Source of the DNA: Hippasteria phrygiana | Taxonomy: Eukaryota > Echinodermata > Asteroidea > Valvatida > Goniasteridae | Direction: 5' to 3' | DNA length: 64,000 nt | NCBI GenBank assembly: GCA_037893225.1 | Contig: JAZGUH010000377.1 | Span: forward strand, 535,542 to 599,541 | Shown here: in pieces, positions 35,058 to 46,469 of the stretch | Layout: each line of letters starts with the position of its first letter | Numbering within the stretch: the stretch's first letter is position 1 | Translations under genes and position numbers: made by a program | Notes under the pieces: generated by a model | The model's database searches: none | The model's input: the letters and a program-made list of their open reading frames with translations, nothing else | Told to the model about the DNA's origin: nothing

Positions 35058-35534
35058 ATGTGGTATTTTTGGCAATATATTCTTTCAAAGTAAGGGTCGA
35101 ATTTAAACTGTTGTATTTCTTGTCATAAACCTAGCCGTTATGAACGAAGGCTGGAAGAAGTGTATATTTACATGTAAAACATTGTACTCTGCTCTGTATA
35201 TTTTTCAAGGAAGTCCCTTGTCATTTTTCACTAACTAAAATGTGGTTACGTTTCATGGAAAGCACTTATTCAATAATTTTAACGAAAATACAAACCTTTG
35301 TTACTTGACAAAGTTTTAGAAAATAATAAAAAAATTGAATTGAAATGTTCCGTTTCCGTATTTGTGTCAGTACCAGAAGTTTTCCTACTCTAAAGTTTGT
35401 GCTTTTACTATCTGATTGCAAGTGCAACACTTTTAGTACGATAATTTTGACAAAACAGAAAAAAAGTTGATGTTTTTTTATGAAAATCGCCTTCATGACC
35501 AAATATGAAACTAGGGAAATAGTTCTGAACGCGT
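35058..35534. other. Unique spacer left of the truncated transposon copy
   Basis: AT-rich, with no gene recognised. The junction with duplicated sequence is at about 35535 (TCCTTGTGTGGAGCG). Confidence 0.5.
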
Positions 35535-37468
35535 TCCTTGTGTGGAGCGCGACACGGCACGGGGTCCAAGGGACCGCTTAAGGTAGGGGCCCCCTGGTGG
35601 GTTGCAGGCGCAAAGCCCTTGCTAGGGGTTGAGGTAAAGCCCCCTGGAGCCCCTGGGGTTTACACAATTTGAGGTGCAAAATTGTGTCAAAATTCAACCT
35701 TTTCTTGAGCTTGAATTGCAATAAATGACAATAATTAACCCCTTCAAGCATTAAAAAAATACAAAAGATCTTCAAAACTCAACTTTCTCATCCAATGTAG
35801 GCCTATTTGGAAGCGTAAGCGTTTCTTTGCACAACGGAGCTCTGGTCACCTAGCAACACAAATAATGCCTATGCATTATATTAAGAAAAACATATTTACA
35901 AAATAATTATTGCAAAATAATTTTTGGAGTGTGCATGCCCCAGTGGTGCAATCTGAGGCGATTCCTGGCTACTTTCACCTGATCTTTTTAAACAAAAGTT
36001 GTGACGATTTTATGGAGAATATATTATATACATGTATATCATGATTTTTGCCATTATTTTTTAGTGATTATTTTAGCCATGTCATGACTACAAAAATCTA
36101 GACGGGGGCACACCCAAAACAGATAAATGCGAGCGCGAAGCCCTTACGGTGTGGGGTCAGGGGCCCGCTTAAGGGCCCCAGAAAATTTTGGATTCTGTAT
36201 GCTCCGTGGTGCAATCTGAGGCGATTCCTGACCCCTTTCACCTGACCACTTTCACCTTGTTTAAGTTGTTAAGATTACATTGTATATGGAGAATATATAT
36301 ATCATTATGTTAGCCATTATAATTTTTTAGCCATGTCATGCATCACTACAAAAATCTAAGTTTCTCCCTCCCCCATTTTTGGCGTCTACTTTGCAGTTTT
36401 TTTCCTTCATTTTTTATTTATCCGGAATTTTTCTTGTTTTTAATTCAGTTCAGTTGAAGTTTTCAAGAAAAGGGCTTGATTTCAGACTGTTCCTTGCCCT
36501 GTGTTAAAACCATCGGCAGAGGATTTAGGCACATTTAGTATGTCATTCAGTCAAGTGATCCATTGTTTCCTGCTGGTTGGGGCCATTTAACCTGTAATAA
36601 ACTCCCCAAGGGGATTATATGTTAAGATGCACCGCGTTTACGCTAGATCCGGCAAAGGGATTAAAATGGGATCGAACCCGGCAAGGAGGATTGAAGGGGG
36701 ATCGATGGACAGAGTTGAAATCCCAGGGATCCGGGAAATACTACGGTTTTCTCTTAAAAGAGGGATTCAGTTCCATGGCATGATTGATAACCTTTTTTTT
36801 TCTTATTGCATTTTTCAGTAATTTTATGCCAAAAAGTAGACACGGCAGATGTTTAATATCGGCGGCGGTATATTTTTTAAAGGAGGTTGCCCTCCTCCTC
36901 CCTTCCTTTTTCTCCCACCTCCCCCTCTATTTTTTCCCTCTTCTTTTTTTTCTCTCTTTTTTGGACTCAATTTACCGAAGGGCGCGTGCCCCTGCGGCCA
37001 CCCCCCCCCCCCCCCCCCCCGGATCCGCGCCTGTGTACATACCGAGCTCTTGCCCACAGTGCGTTTAAACTCAATGCAGGGAAAGTAAACGAACGACACT
37101 CGCACTTGCTGGGCTGCGTGGTGCTGGCCTGTCAAGGTGTCATGGTATCGCATTACAAGCGAGGACAGAAAAAAGGGTATAACAAAGGGAACAATACTGT
37201 CCTCACATTTATTTCTTTGTTCCGGAAAAAGTGAGGACAGGCAAACTAGTGCTTAGTCTATGGGGATGGGTTATATTAAAGGGAACAATGGAAAGTCATC
37301 ACGTGTATAGCGAAACAAAAATACATGTATTGTCAAGTTACGGACTCTGCGCAAGCTAGTACCCTTAAAAAGTGGGGGGTGATTACATTGGTCATCCCCC
37401 CCAGGTCAAAAAGTGGGGGGGGGTATACCCCCCCCACCCCCCCCCCCCCCCCGGGATCTCCGCCCATG
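35535..37468. mobile_element. hAT-like insertion, left-truncated copy
   Basis: Equivalent to the right ~1.94 kb of 57307-59314. It ends GATCTCCGCCCATG followed by GACAGTAT at 37469-37476, the right-hand target duplication, which is unmutated here. Its interior has GC-rich GGGTCC/GGGCCC-type patches and poly-C tracts. The short frames within it are not genes. Confidence 0.8.
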
Positions 37469-37476
37469 GACAGTAT

Positions 37477-37734
37477 GACGTGAGAGTTAAGGATGGATGT
37501 TTCTGTTTACGAGAGACAACAGCAGCAAGTGGCTACTACACACAAGTACAGATTGCAATGTTTTGTTCAAGCAGGAAAATGTGCAAGTTCATGGTGTGGT
37601 CCCAGACTGATTATGTTATTGTAGATGTGATGTATAATGAAGAATGGGTAAATACAAACATTTCACAGCTGAGAGAATTATATTTCTTACATCTACTGCC
37701 AGCTCTTACAGTGCTAGAGGGGATCTACACTTAA
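37477..37734 (+). pseudogene. C-terminal remnant of YqaJ-type nuclease gene
   Basis: An 85-codon segment plus stop, nearly identical to 59323-59580. It encodes the end of the nuclease (DVRVKDGCFCLRETTAASG, then YYTQVQIAMFCS and a Tyr/Leu-rich tail). YYTQVQ corresponds to the conserved late YqaJ/lambda-exonuclease-type Q-containing motif that follows the E-x-K catalytic motif. The upstream catalytic part is missing from this copy because of the 5' truncation, so this cannot be functional. Confidence 0.8.
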
Positions 37735-38377
37735 TCGACTTCAAATGCTGAAATGGAATGGATTTCTACAAACAAAAATATAGACAAGATCAAAAAAAGT
37801 TATGGTTTGAAGAAAAATTCAGTTTGAAGACATGTTTATCAAGCAAAATAAAAACCACTAGTTAAATGTATCCTGTGAGCACAAGTGGAAGTTGGAAAAA
37901 AAGCTTGCACTGTATTTTTGGTGTTTCGTGACTGCAAGTTGAATAACAATTTTAACTCAAGAAAAATCTAGCAGTTTAAATACGCCTCCTATACTTTTAA
38001 CTATTACAGCCTATCCAAACACCAACTCTCACAGTTTGTGTGTGTTTCAATCTGTCACTTGATAGGTTTTGATATAATAGGGTAGCTGGCTCCATTTTGG
38101 CCTTGGGAACAGTAGGGTTAATATGAACAACTTATTATACCAGAAATATCACTGTTGCTGCTATGGATTGACCAATGACTGTCACATTCAGGCAGCACCA
38201 AATGTATTGTGTCACTCAAGACTATAACATATCCAAATACATACGTGTTCCAATAGTTCCAGGAAGCCACTGACCTTTCCCTATTCCATCCATGGCATGC
38301 CCAATTAACACTATTCCCAACCCCCAGGGTGTGTGAAATTTGTTATTGAAATTGTTGGATTCAGCACTGTTTGGATT

Positions 38378-38486
38378 AACCCTAACCCTGCCAGACGCAG
38401 CACAGTGCATAATTATGTGCTGCACTCTCCAGACAAGTCAATTTGACAAACTATGCAATCTGATGCATCTTGGCAGGGTTAGGGTT
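38378..38486. mobile_element. ~110-bp MITE with telomere-like ends, copy 1
   Basis: AACCCTAACCCTGCCA (38378-38393) is mirrored by TGGCAGGGTTAGGGTT (38471-38486). Inside is a hairpin GCAGCACA / TGTGCTGC. The terminal CCCTAACCC resembles telomeric repeats only by chance of the TIR sequence. The duplicate is at 60221-60325. Confidence 0.75.
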
Positions 38487-38578
38487 GATTAAGGTGACAA
38501 TCGCCATATCAGGAGGTTTTGAAACATGACCTACATTATAAATTCATGAGCGAGGTACAGTGTGCTCCACACAAAAAT

Positions 38579-38752
38579 TAGTCTTGGTTCCAAGACGTCT
38601 TTAATTAGCGGTGCAACGTAGCACGCACGGGTCAGAGCCGTACAGCACCCTCTACACACGCACGTAAAGGCCAATTCGGCCTTGGCATGCATGTGTAGAT
38701 GGCGCTGTACGGCTCTGACCCATGTGCAATACGTAAGGATGTCTTGGAACTA
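38579..38752. mobile_element. 174-bp MITE, TAGTCTTGGTTCC family, copy 2
   Basis: TAGTCTTGGTTCCAAGACGTC at the left, with a decayed complementary right end GATGTCTTGGAACTA. CACAAAAAT is duplicated exactly at 38570-38578 and 38753-38761, a 9-bp target duplication. The interior palindrome (GGTCAGAGCCGTACAGC / GCTGTACGGCTCTGACC) is well preserved. It lies between the convergent nuclease and transposase genes. Confidence 0.9.
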
Positions 38753-38845
38753 CACAAAAATGTGCAGCCACAAAAGATATATAACAAAGTTCTACATGTA
38801 AGTTTCCAGGAAATTTGTACTTTATGTTGGCAAGCAAGATAAAAC

Positions 38846-39943
38846 TCAGTCCTCATCTACGAACACCCAATCATCATCATCGGACTCTGTGATAATTTCT
38901 TCAGCTGTTAAAGACTCGCGAATCAGTGGAGATTGCAAATTACACAACCCAGCACATACAGTGACAATGTTGTCCACATTCTTGAGACGTCCTGGAATAA
39001 CCGTGCTTAAGATCTTGTAACACTTAAGACGTCTGATGGCTCTTTCCACATGTATTCGAACATTCGCAAGTCTCCGTGTCCGTGTAACCTCTTCTTCAGG
39101 CAGTATGTGGTCCTTGTTGCCAGTGGTGAAAGCTGGGATGGATAATTTCACACCCGGTGGCAGAATGTCATCAATAATAAATCCCTTATCAGCAAGAATT
39201 TCATCACCAGGTTGTAAGTGCTGAATAAATCCTGAACTTTGAGTAATAAATTTGTCACTTGCACGCCCACCAAATAATTTTGATAAGTACATGACAAAAC
39301 CGTTAGGTGCAATACAATAAAGTAACTTATACCTGTTGTGATGCTTATAATTTGAATAAGTCTGAGCACGTTGCTTCAGGTTCTGTGGTCTTTGCACAAA
39401 TATTTCTGTACAATCTATAATACAAGTGGCTCTGGGATGGTGTTCTAAGAAGCATCGTGGCCTAATCCTTTACAGTGTCTCCCTTGAAGGCCAAAATATC
39501 AAGTTGTCCCGCAGGAATCTTGCCATGAGCGGAATCCATTCACTGAAAATTTTGCAAGATGTCGACTTGGAAACTTTGAATCTTGTTCCCAAGTCAAAAA
39601 GCAACAAACCAAGCCTGAGTCGCATCAGCACAAGTAAAAGTTGATTGCACAAAAGCATCTTGAATTTTGGCAAATTTTGCAAAGTTGACAGGCATCGCAC
39701 CAAGGCCCAAAATACCTGGATACTCAATCCAGTATAGAACTTGCTTACATCATCACCCATATCAGATGCGGATAATTCTGGAGAGGTGTCGGTCTGAGTT
39801 ACTTTGGCACTAGTTTTGATGGGGCAACTGTCATCCTTAGTATATTTGTGATCAGCTTTGCTAAAATCATACCACTGTACTGATGCGTCTTTACATGTAC
39901 ATGTAGTTGCTTGGGAAGCAGACAGAACAGTTTCTTCACCCAC
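38846..39943 (-). pseudogene. DDE_Tnp_4-type transposase, copy 1 (premature stop)
   Basis: Same protein as 60716-61783 on the minus strand, part of an ISL2EU/Harbinger-like element. An HTH_Tnp_4-like region lies in the N-terminal part (39470-39943) and the DDE core in the C-terminal part (38846-39397). The three acidic positions are visible: IIDCTEI, LADKGF and HVERAI. A single base change turns a Lys codon (AAA, in SRETLKR) into TAA at about 39470, splitting the frame. The C-terminus is intact here and ends in an acidic tail (ESDDDDWVFVDED). A second in-frame TAA at 40010-40012 upstream is shared with the other copy. It is inactive unless read through or spliced around. Confidence 0.85.
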
Positions 39944-40287
39944 AGAGGAAGTCTGTGGTTCATCCCCATGAAAGACATGATCAGATGCAGATTCTTGATC
40001 TTGAACTGTTTATTTCAACTTAGCATTCCGTCTCATTCTTGGGGCATGTCTCCCAGAAGGCAGCAGTCTCTGCAATGAAATTAAAACATATCTATTTGAG
40101 TTTCTGAAATTCATGTAACACGTAACAACATTCCCCTTGAAAGCTGAAAGGTTTACATGTAGGTCAAAACATCCCCCATACATACGTACAGATATGACTG
40201 ATGCTATTTCAATAGAAAAGTTACGGCGCTTAGCAGGGTCAAATGTAGACAATAGTGCAAGCCCATAAGTTGGTCTAATAGTACTGT

Positions 40288-40297
40288 TAGAGGGCGC
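40288..40297. repeat. Putative right end of transposon copy 1
   Basis: TAGAGGGCGC here is the inverse of GCGCCCTCTA at 54549-54558, and the same decamer is at 62127-62136. This may be a short terminal inverted repeat. No matching target duplication was recognised. Confidence 0.4.
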
Positions 40298-40520
40298 ACT
40301 GTTAATTTACGCGACAGTACTGCACGATCCATTATCAGTCACTATCATCTTGAAATGCTGCATTTTTGTCAACAGTAACTTTTTTGTGGATGCAAGTTTA
40401 TTGTTCCCGTCCGTTAAACCCTTGACACTGAAAGTAATTTACTACAAAAATGCAGGCTGGACTTAAATCAGAACATTACTGTATACCAGTAAAGACTAGC
40501 CAAACCCCCCTCCACCCTCC

Positions 40521-40551
<31 letters not shown>

Positions 40552-40749
40552 ACGCAACTTAGGCCACAATTTAAGGAAATTGTTGGATTTGATGTTGAAC
40601 GAAATTGCGCACAATCTTGATACTGTTGGAAAGAGGGACTCCTCAGCAACATCCAGAACAATCTCCAGCTCCACAGACCACAGGTTAGCCGAATGATGCC
40701 CGAGATAAGCGAGTAGGTTTTCTAACGAATGTTTCGGCATTCCCGCATA

Positions 40750-43700
40750 AGTGCACATGCTATACAATGGACTAGCCGAGACCACCACCACGCAACTTGG
40801 GCCCCAAATGAGGGCTTTTTTCGATCTGCCATTGAACGAAATTGCGAACAATCTTGATATTGATGGACAGAGGGACTCCTCAGCAACATCCAGACCAATT
40901 TCCAGCTCCGCAGGCCCAAGTTCAGCCGAATGATGGCCGAGATAAGCGAGTAGTACTTTTCGAACTGATTTTGTCTGCATTTCCGCATAAGTGCACATGC
41001 TATACAATGGACTAGCCGAGACCCCCACCGCGCAATTTAGGCCCCACATGAGGGCGTTTTTCGGTCTGACATTGAACGAAATTGCGCATAATCTTGATAC
41101 TGATGGAAGGAGGGACTCAACAGCAACATCCAGACCAATCTGCAGCTCCTCAGACCCAAGTTCAGCCAAATGATGGCAAAGACAAGCGAGTAGGTTTTTC
41201 GAACAAAATTTTCTGCATTCTCGCATAAGTGCACATGCTGTACAATGGACTAGCCGAGACCCCCACCACGCAACTTGGGCCCCAAATGAGGGCGTTTTTC
41301 GGTCTGACGTTAAACGAAATTGTGCACAATCTTGATACTTTTGGAAAGAGGGACTCCTCAGCAACATCCATACCAATTTGCAGCTCCACAGACCCCAGTT
41401 CAGCCGAATGATGGCCGAGATAAGGGAGTAGCTTTTTCGAACTGATTTGTTCTGCATTCCTGATTAAGTGTACATGCTATACAATGGACTAGCCGAGAAC
41501 CCCACCACGCAACTTGGGCCCCAAATGAGGGCCTTTTTCGGTCTTACGTTGAACAAAATTGCGCACAATCATTACTGATTGAAAGAGGGACTCATCAGTA
41601 ACATTTAGACCAATCTCCAGCTCCTCAGACTCAAGTTCAGCCAAATGATGGCCGAGATAAGCGAGTAGGTTTTTCAAAGAAATTTTTCTCCATTCCCGCA
41701 TAAGTGCACATGCTATACAATGGACTAGCCGAGACCCCCACCACGCAACTTGGGCCCCAAATGAGAGCGTTTTTCGGTCTGACATTGAACGAAATTGCGC
41801 ACAATCTTAATACTGTTGGAAAGAGGGACTACTCAGCAACATCCATACCAATTTCCAGCTCCACAGACGCAAGTTCAGGAGAATGATGGCCGAGATCAGC
41901 CAGTAGGTTTTTCGAAAGAATTTTCTGCATTTCCGCATAAGTGCACATGCTATACAATGGACTAGCCGAGACCCCCACGACGCAATTTAGGCCCCACATG
42001 AGGGCGTTTTTCGGTCTGACATTGAACGAAATTGCGCATAATCTTGATACTGATGGAAAGAGGGACTCATCAGTAACATTTAGACTAATCTCCAGCTCCT
42101 CAGACTCAAGTTTAGCCAAATGATGGCCGAGATAAGCGAGTAGGTTTTTCAAACAAATTTTTCTCCATTCCCGCATAAATGCACATGCTATACAATGCAC
42201 GAGCCGAGACCCCCACCACGCAACTTGGGCCCCAAATGAGGGCGTTTTTCGATCTGACATTGAACGAAATTGCGCACAATCTTGATATTGATGGACAGAG
42301 GGACTCCTCAGCAACATCCAGACCAATTTCCAGCTCCGCAGGCCCAAGTTCAGCCGAATGATGGCCGAGATAAGCGAGTAGTACTTTTCGAACTGATTTT
42401 GTCTGCATTTCCGCATAAGTGCACATGCTATACAATGGACTAGCCGAGACCCCCACCGCGCAATTTAGGCCCCACATGAGGGCGTTTTTCGGTCTGACAT
42501 TGAACGAAATTGCGCATAATCTTGATACTGATGGAAGGAGGGACTCAACAGCAACATCCAGACCAATCTGCAGCTCCTCAGACCCAAGTTCAGCCAAATG
42601 ATGGCAAAGACAAGCGAGTAGGTTTTTCGAACAAAATTGTCTGCATTCTCGCATAAGTGCACATGCTGTACAATGGACTAGCCGAGACCCCCACCACGCA
42701 ACTTGGGCCCCAAATGAGGGCGTTTTTCGGTCTGACGTTAAACGAAATTGTGCACAATCTTGATACTTTTGGAAAGAGGGACTCCTCAGCAACATCCATA
42801 CCAATTTGCAGCTCCACAGACCCCAGTTCAGCCGAATGATGGCCGAGATAAGGGAGTAGCTTTTTCGAACTGATTTGTTCTGCATTCCTGATTAAGTGTA
42901 CATGCTATACAATGGACTAGCCGAGAACCCCACCACGCAACTTGGGCCCCAAATGAGGGCCTTTTTCGGTCTTACGTTGAACAAAATTGCGCACAATCAT
43001 TACTGATTGAAAGAGGGACTCATCAGTAACATTTAGACCAATCTCCAGCTCCTCAGACTCAAGTTCAGCCAAATGATGGCCGAGATAAGCGAGTAGGTTT
43101 TTCAAAGAAATTTTTCTCCATTCCCGCATAAGTGCACATGCTATACAATGGACTAGCCGAGACCCCCACCACGCAACTTGGGCCCCAAATGAGAGCGTTT
43201 TTCGGTCTGACATTGAACGAAATTGCGCACAATCTTAATACTGTTGGAAAGAGGGACTACTCAGCAACATCCATACCAATTTCCAGCTCCACAGACGCAA
43301 GTTCAGGAGAATGATGGCCGAGATCAGCCAGTAGGTTTTTCGAAAGAATTTTCTGCATTTCCGCATAAGTGCACATGCTATACAATGGACTAGCCGAGAC
43401 CCCCACGACGCAATTTAGGCCCCACATGAGGGCGTTTTTCGGTCTGACATTGAACGAAATTGCGCATAATCTTGATACTGATGGAAAGAGGGACTCATCA
43501 GTAACATTTAGACTAATCTCCAGCTCCTCAGACTCAAGTTTAGCCAAATGATGGCCGAGATAAGCGAGTAGGTTTTTCAAACAAATTTTTCTCCATTCCC
43601 GCATAAATGCACATGCTATACAATGCACGAGCCGAGACCCCCACCACGCAACTTGGGCCCCAAATGAGGGCGTTTTTCGATCTGACATTGAACGAAATTG

Positions 43701-45034
43701 CGCACAATCTTGATATTGATGGACAGAGGGACTCCTCAGCAACATCCAGACCAATTTCCAGCTCCGCAGGCCCAAGTTCAGCCGAATGATGGCCGAGATA
43801 AGCGAGTAGTACTTTTCGAACTGATTTTGTCTGCATTTCCGCATAAGTGCACATGCTATACAATGGACTAGCCGAGACCCCCACCGCGCAATTTAGGCCC
43901 CACATGAGGGCGTTTTTCGGTCTGACATTGAACGAAATTGCGCATAATCTTGATACTGATGGAAGGAGGGACTCAACAGCAACATCCAGACCAATCTGCA
44001 GCTCCTCAGACCCAAGTTCAGCCAAATGATGGCAAAGACAAGCGAGTAGGTTTTTCGAACAAAATTGTCTGCATTCTCGCATAAGTGCACATGCTGTACA
44101 ATGGACTAGCCGAGACCCCCACCACGCAACTTGGGCCCCAAATGAGGGCGTTTTTCGGTCTGACGTTAAACGAAATTGTGCACAATCTTGATACTTTTGG
44201 AAAGAGGGACTCCTCAGCAACATCCATACCAATTTGCAGCTCCACAGACCCCAGTTCAGCCGAATGATGGCCGAGATAAGGGAGTAGCTTTTTCGAACTG
44301 ATTTGTTCTGCATTCCTGATTAAGTGTACATGCTATACAATGGACTAGCCGAGAACCCCACCACGCAACTTGGGCCCCAAATGAGGGCCTTTTTCGGTCT
44401 TACGTTGAACAAAATTGCGCACAATCATTACTGATTGAAAGAGGGACTCATCAGTAACATTTAGACCAATCTCCAGCTCCTCAGACTCAAGTTCAGCCAA
44501 ATGATGGCCGAGATAAGCGAGTAGGTTTTTCAAAGAAATTTTTCTCCATTCCCGCATAAGTGCACATGCTATACAATGGACTAGCCGAGACCCCCACCAC
44601 GCAACTTGGGCCCCAAATGAGAGCGTTTTTCGGTCTGACATTGAACGAAATTGCGCACAATCTTAATACTGTTGGAAAGAGGGACTACTCAGCAACATCC
44701 ATACCAATTTCCAGCTCCACAGACGCAAGTTCAGGAGAATGATGGCCGAGATCAGCCAGTAGGTTTTTCGAAAGAATTTTCTGCATTTCCGCATAAGTGC
44801 ACATGCTATACAATGGACTAGCCGAGACCCCCACCACGCAATTTAGGCCCCACATGAGGGCGTTTTTCGGTCTGACATTGAACGAAATTGCGCATAATCT
44901 TGATACTGATGGAAAGAGGGACTCATCAGTAACATTTAGACTAATCTCCAGCTCCTCAGACTCAAGTTTAGCCAAATGATGGCCGAGATAAGCGAGTAGG
45001 TTTTTCAAACAAATTTTTCTCCATTCCCGCATAA
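40750..45034. repeat. 1,428-bp higher-order repeat, ~3 copies
   Basis: Unit-specific variants recur at a spacing of exactly 1,428 bp, for example the frames beginning at 41489, 42917 and 44345, or at 40991, 42419 and 43847. Copies 2 (from 42179) and 3 (from 43607) are nearly identical; copy 1 carries scattered differences. Confidence 0.95.
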
Positions 45035-46469
45035 ATGCACATGCTATACAATGCACGAGCCGAGACCCCCACCACGCAACTTGGGCCCCAAATGAGGGCG
45101 TTTTTCGATCTGACATTGAACGAAATTGCGCACAATCTTGATATTGATGGAAAGAGGGACTCCTCAGCAACATCCATACCATTTTCCAGCTCAACAGACT
45201 CCAGTTCAGCCGAATGATGGCCGAGATAAGCGAGTATTTTTTTCAAACTGATTTTTTCTGCATTCCCGCATGAGTGTACATGCTATACAATGGACTAGCC
45301 GAGACCCCAACCACGCAACTTGGGCCCCAAATGAGAGCGTTTTTCGGTCTGACATTGAACGAAATTGCGCACAATCTTAATACTGTTGGAAAGAGGGACT
45401 ACTCAGCAACATCCATACCAATTTCCAGCTCCACAGACGCAAGTTCAGGAGAATGATGGCCGAGATCAGCCAGTAGGTTTTTCGAAAGAATTTTCTGCAT
45501 TTCCGCATAAGTGCACATGCTATACAATGGACTAGCCGAGACCCCCACCACGCAATTTAGGCCCCAAATGAGGGCGTTTTTCGGTCTGACATTGAACGAA
45601 ATTGCGCATAATCTTGATACTGATGGAAAGAGGGACTCATCAGTAACATTTAGACTAATCTCCAGCTCCTCAGACTCAAGTTCAGCCAAATGATGGCCGA
45701 GATAAGCGAGTAGGTTTTTCAAACAAATTGTTCTCCATTCCAGCATAAGTGCACATGCTATACAATGGACTAGCCGAGACCCCCACCACGCAACTTGGGC
45801 CCCAAATGAGGGCGTTTTTCGATCTGACATTGAACGAAATTGCGCACAATCTTGATATTGATGGAAAGAGGGACTCCTCAGCAACATCCAGACCAATCTC
45901 CAGCTCCGCAGGCCCAAGTTCAGCCAAATGATGGCCGAGATAAGCGAGTAGTATTTTTCGAACTGATTTTGTCTGCATTCCCGCATGAGTGTACATGCTA
46001 ACAATGGACTAGCCGAGAACCCCACCACGCAACTTAGGCCCCAAATGAGGGCGTTTTTCGGTCTGACGTTAAACGAAATTGCGCACAATCTTGATACTGA
46101 TGGAAAGAGGGACTCCTCAGCAACATCCATACCAATTTCCCGCTCTACAGACCCAAGTTCAGCAGAATGATGGCCGAGATAAGCGAGTATTTTGTTTCGA
46201 ACTGATTTTTTCTGCATTTCCGCATGAGTGTACATGCTATACAACGGACTAGCCGAGACCCCCACAACGCAATTTAGGCCCCACATGAGGGCGTTTTTCG
46301 GTCTGAAATGGAACGAAATTGCGCATAATCTTGATACTGATGGAAAGAGGGACTCATCAGTAACATTTAGACTAATCTCCAGCTCCTCAGACTCAAGTTC
46401 AGCCAAATGATGGCCGAGATAAGCGAGTAGGTTTTTCAAACAAATTGTTCTCCATTCCCGCATAAGTGC

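Larger units (their letters stand above)
35535..40690. repeat. Duplicated ~5.1-kb segment, copy 1 (5'-truncated transposon)
   Basis: It matches 57370-62525 at very high identity in the same orientation with an offset of about 21.84 kb. It contains, in order, the right part of a hAT-like insertion, the last part of the YqaJ-type nuclease gene, two small MITEs, a transposase pseudogene, the putative right transposon end and the first satellite unit. Its left boundary cuts through the hAT-like element, so copy 1 lacks the nuclease gene's first exon and most of its second. Confidence 0.95.

Noticed and set aside
36627..37234. ORFs within the hAT-like insertion (for example 36824-37153)
   Set aside because: Homopolymer-rich, inconsistent between the two near-identical copies, and resembling no transposase.
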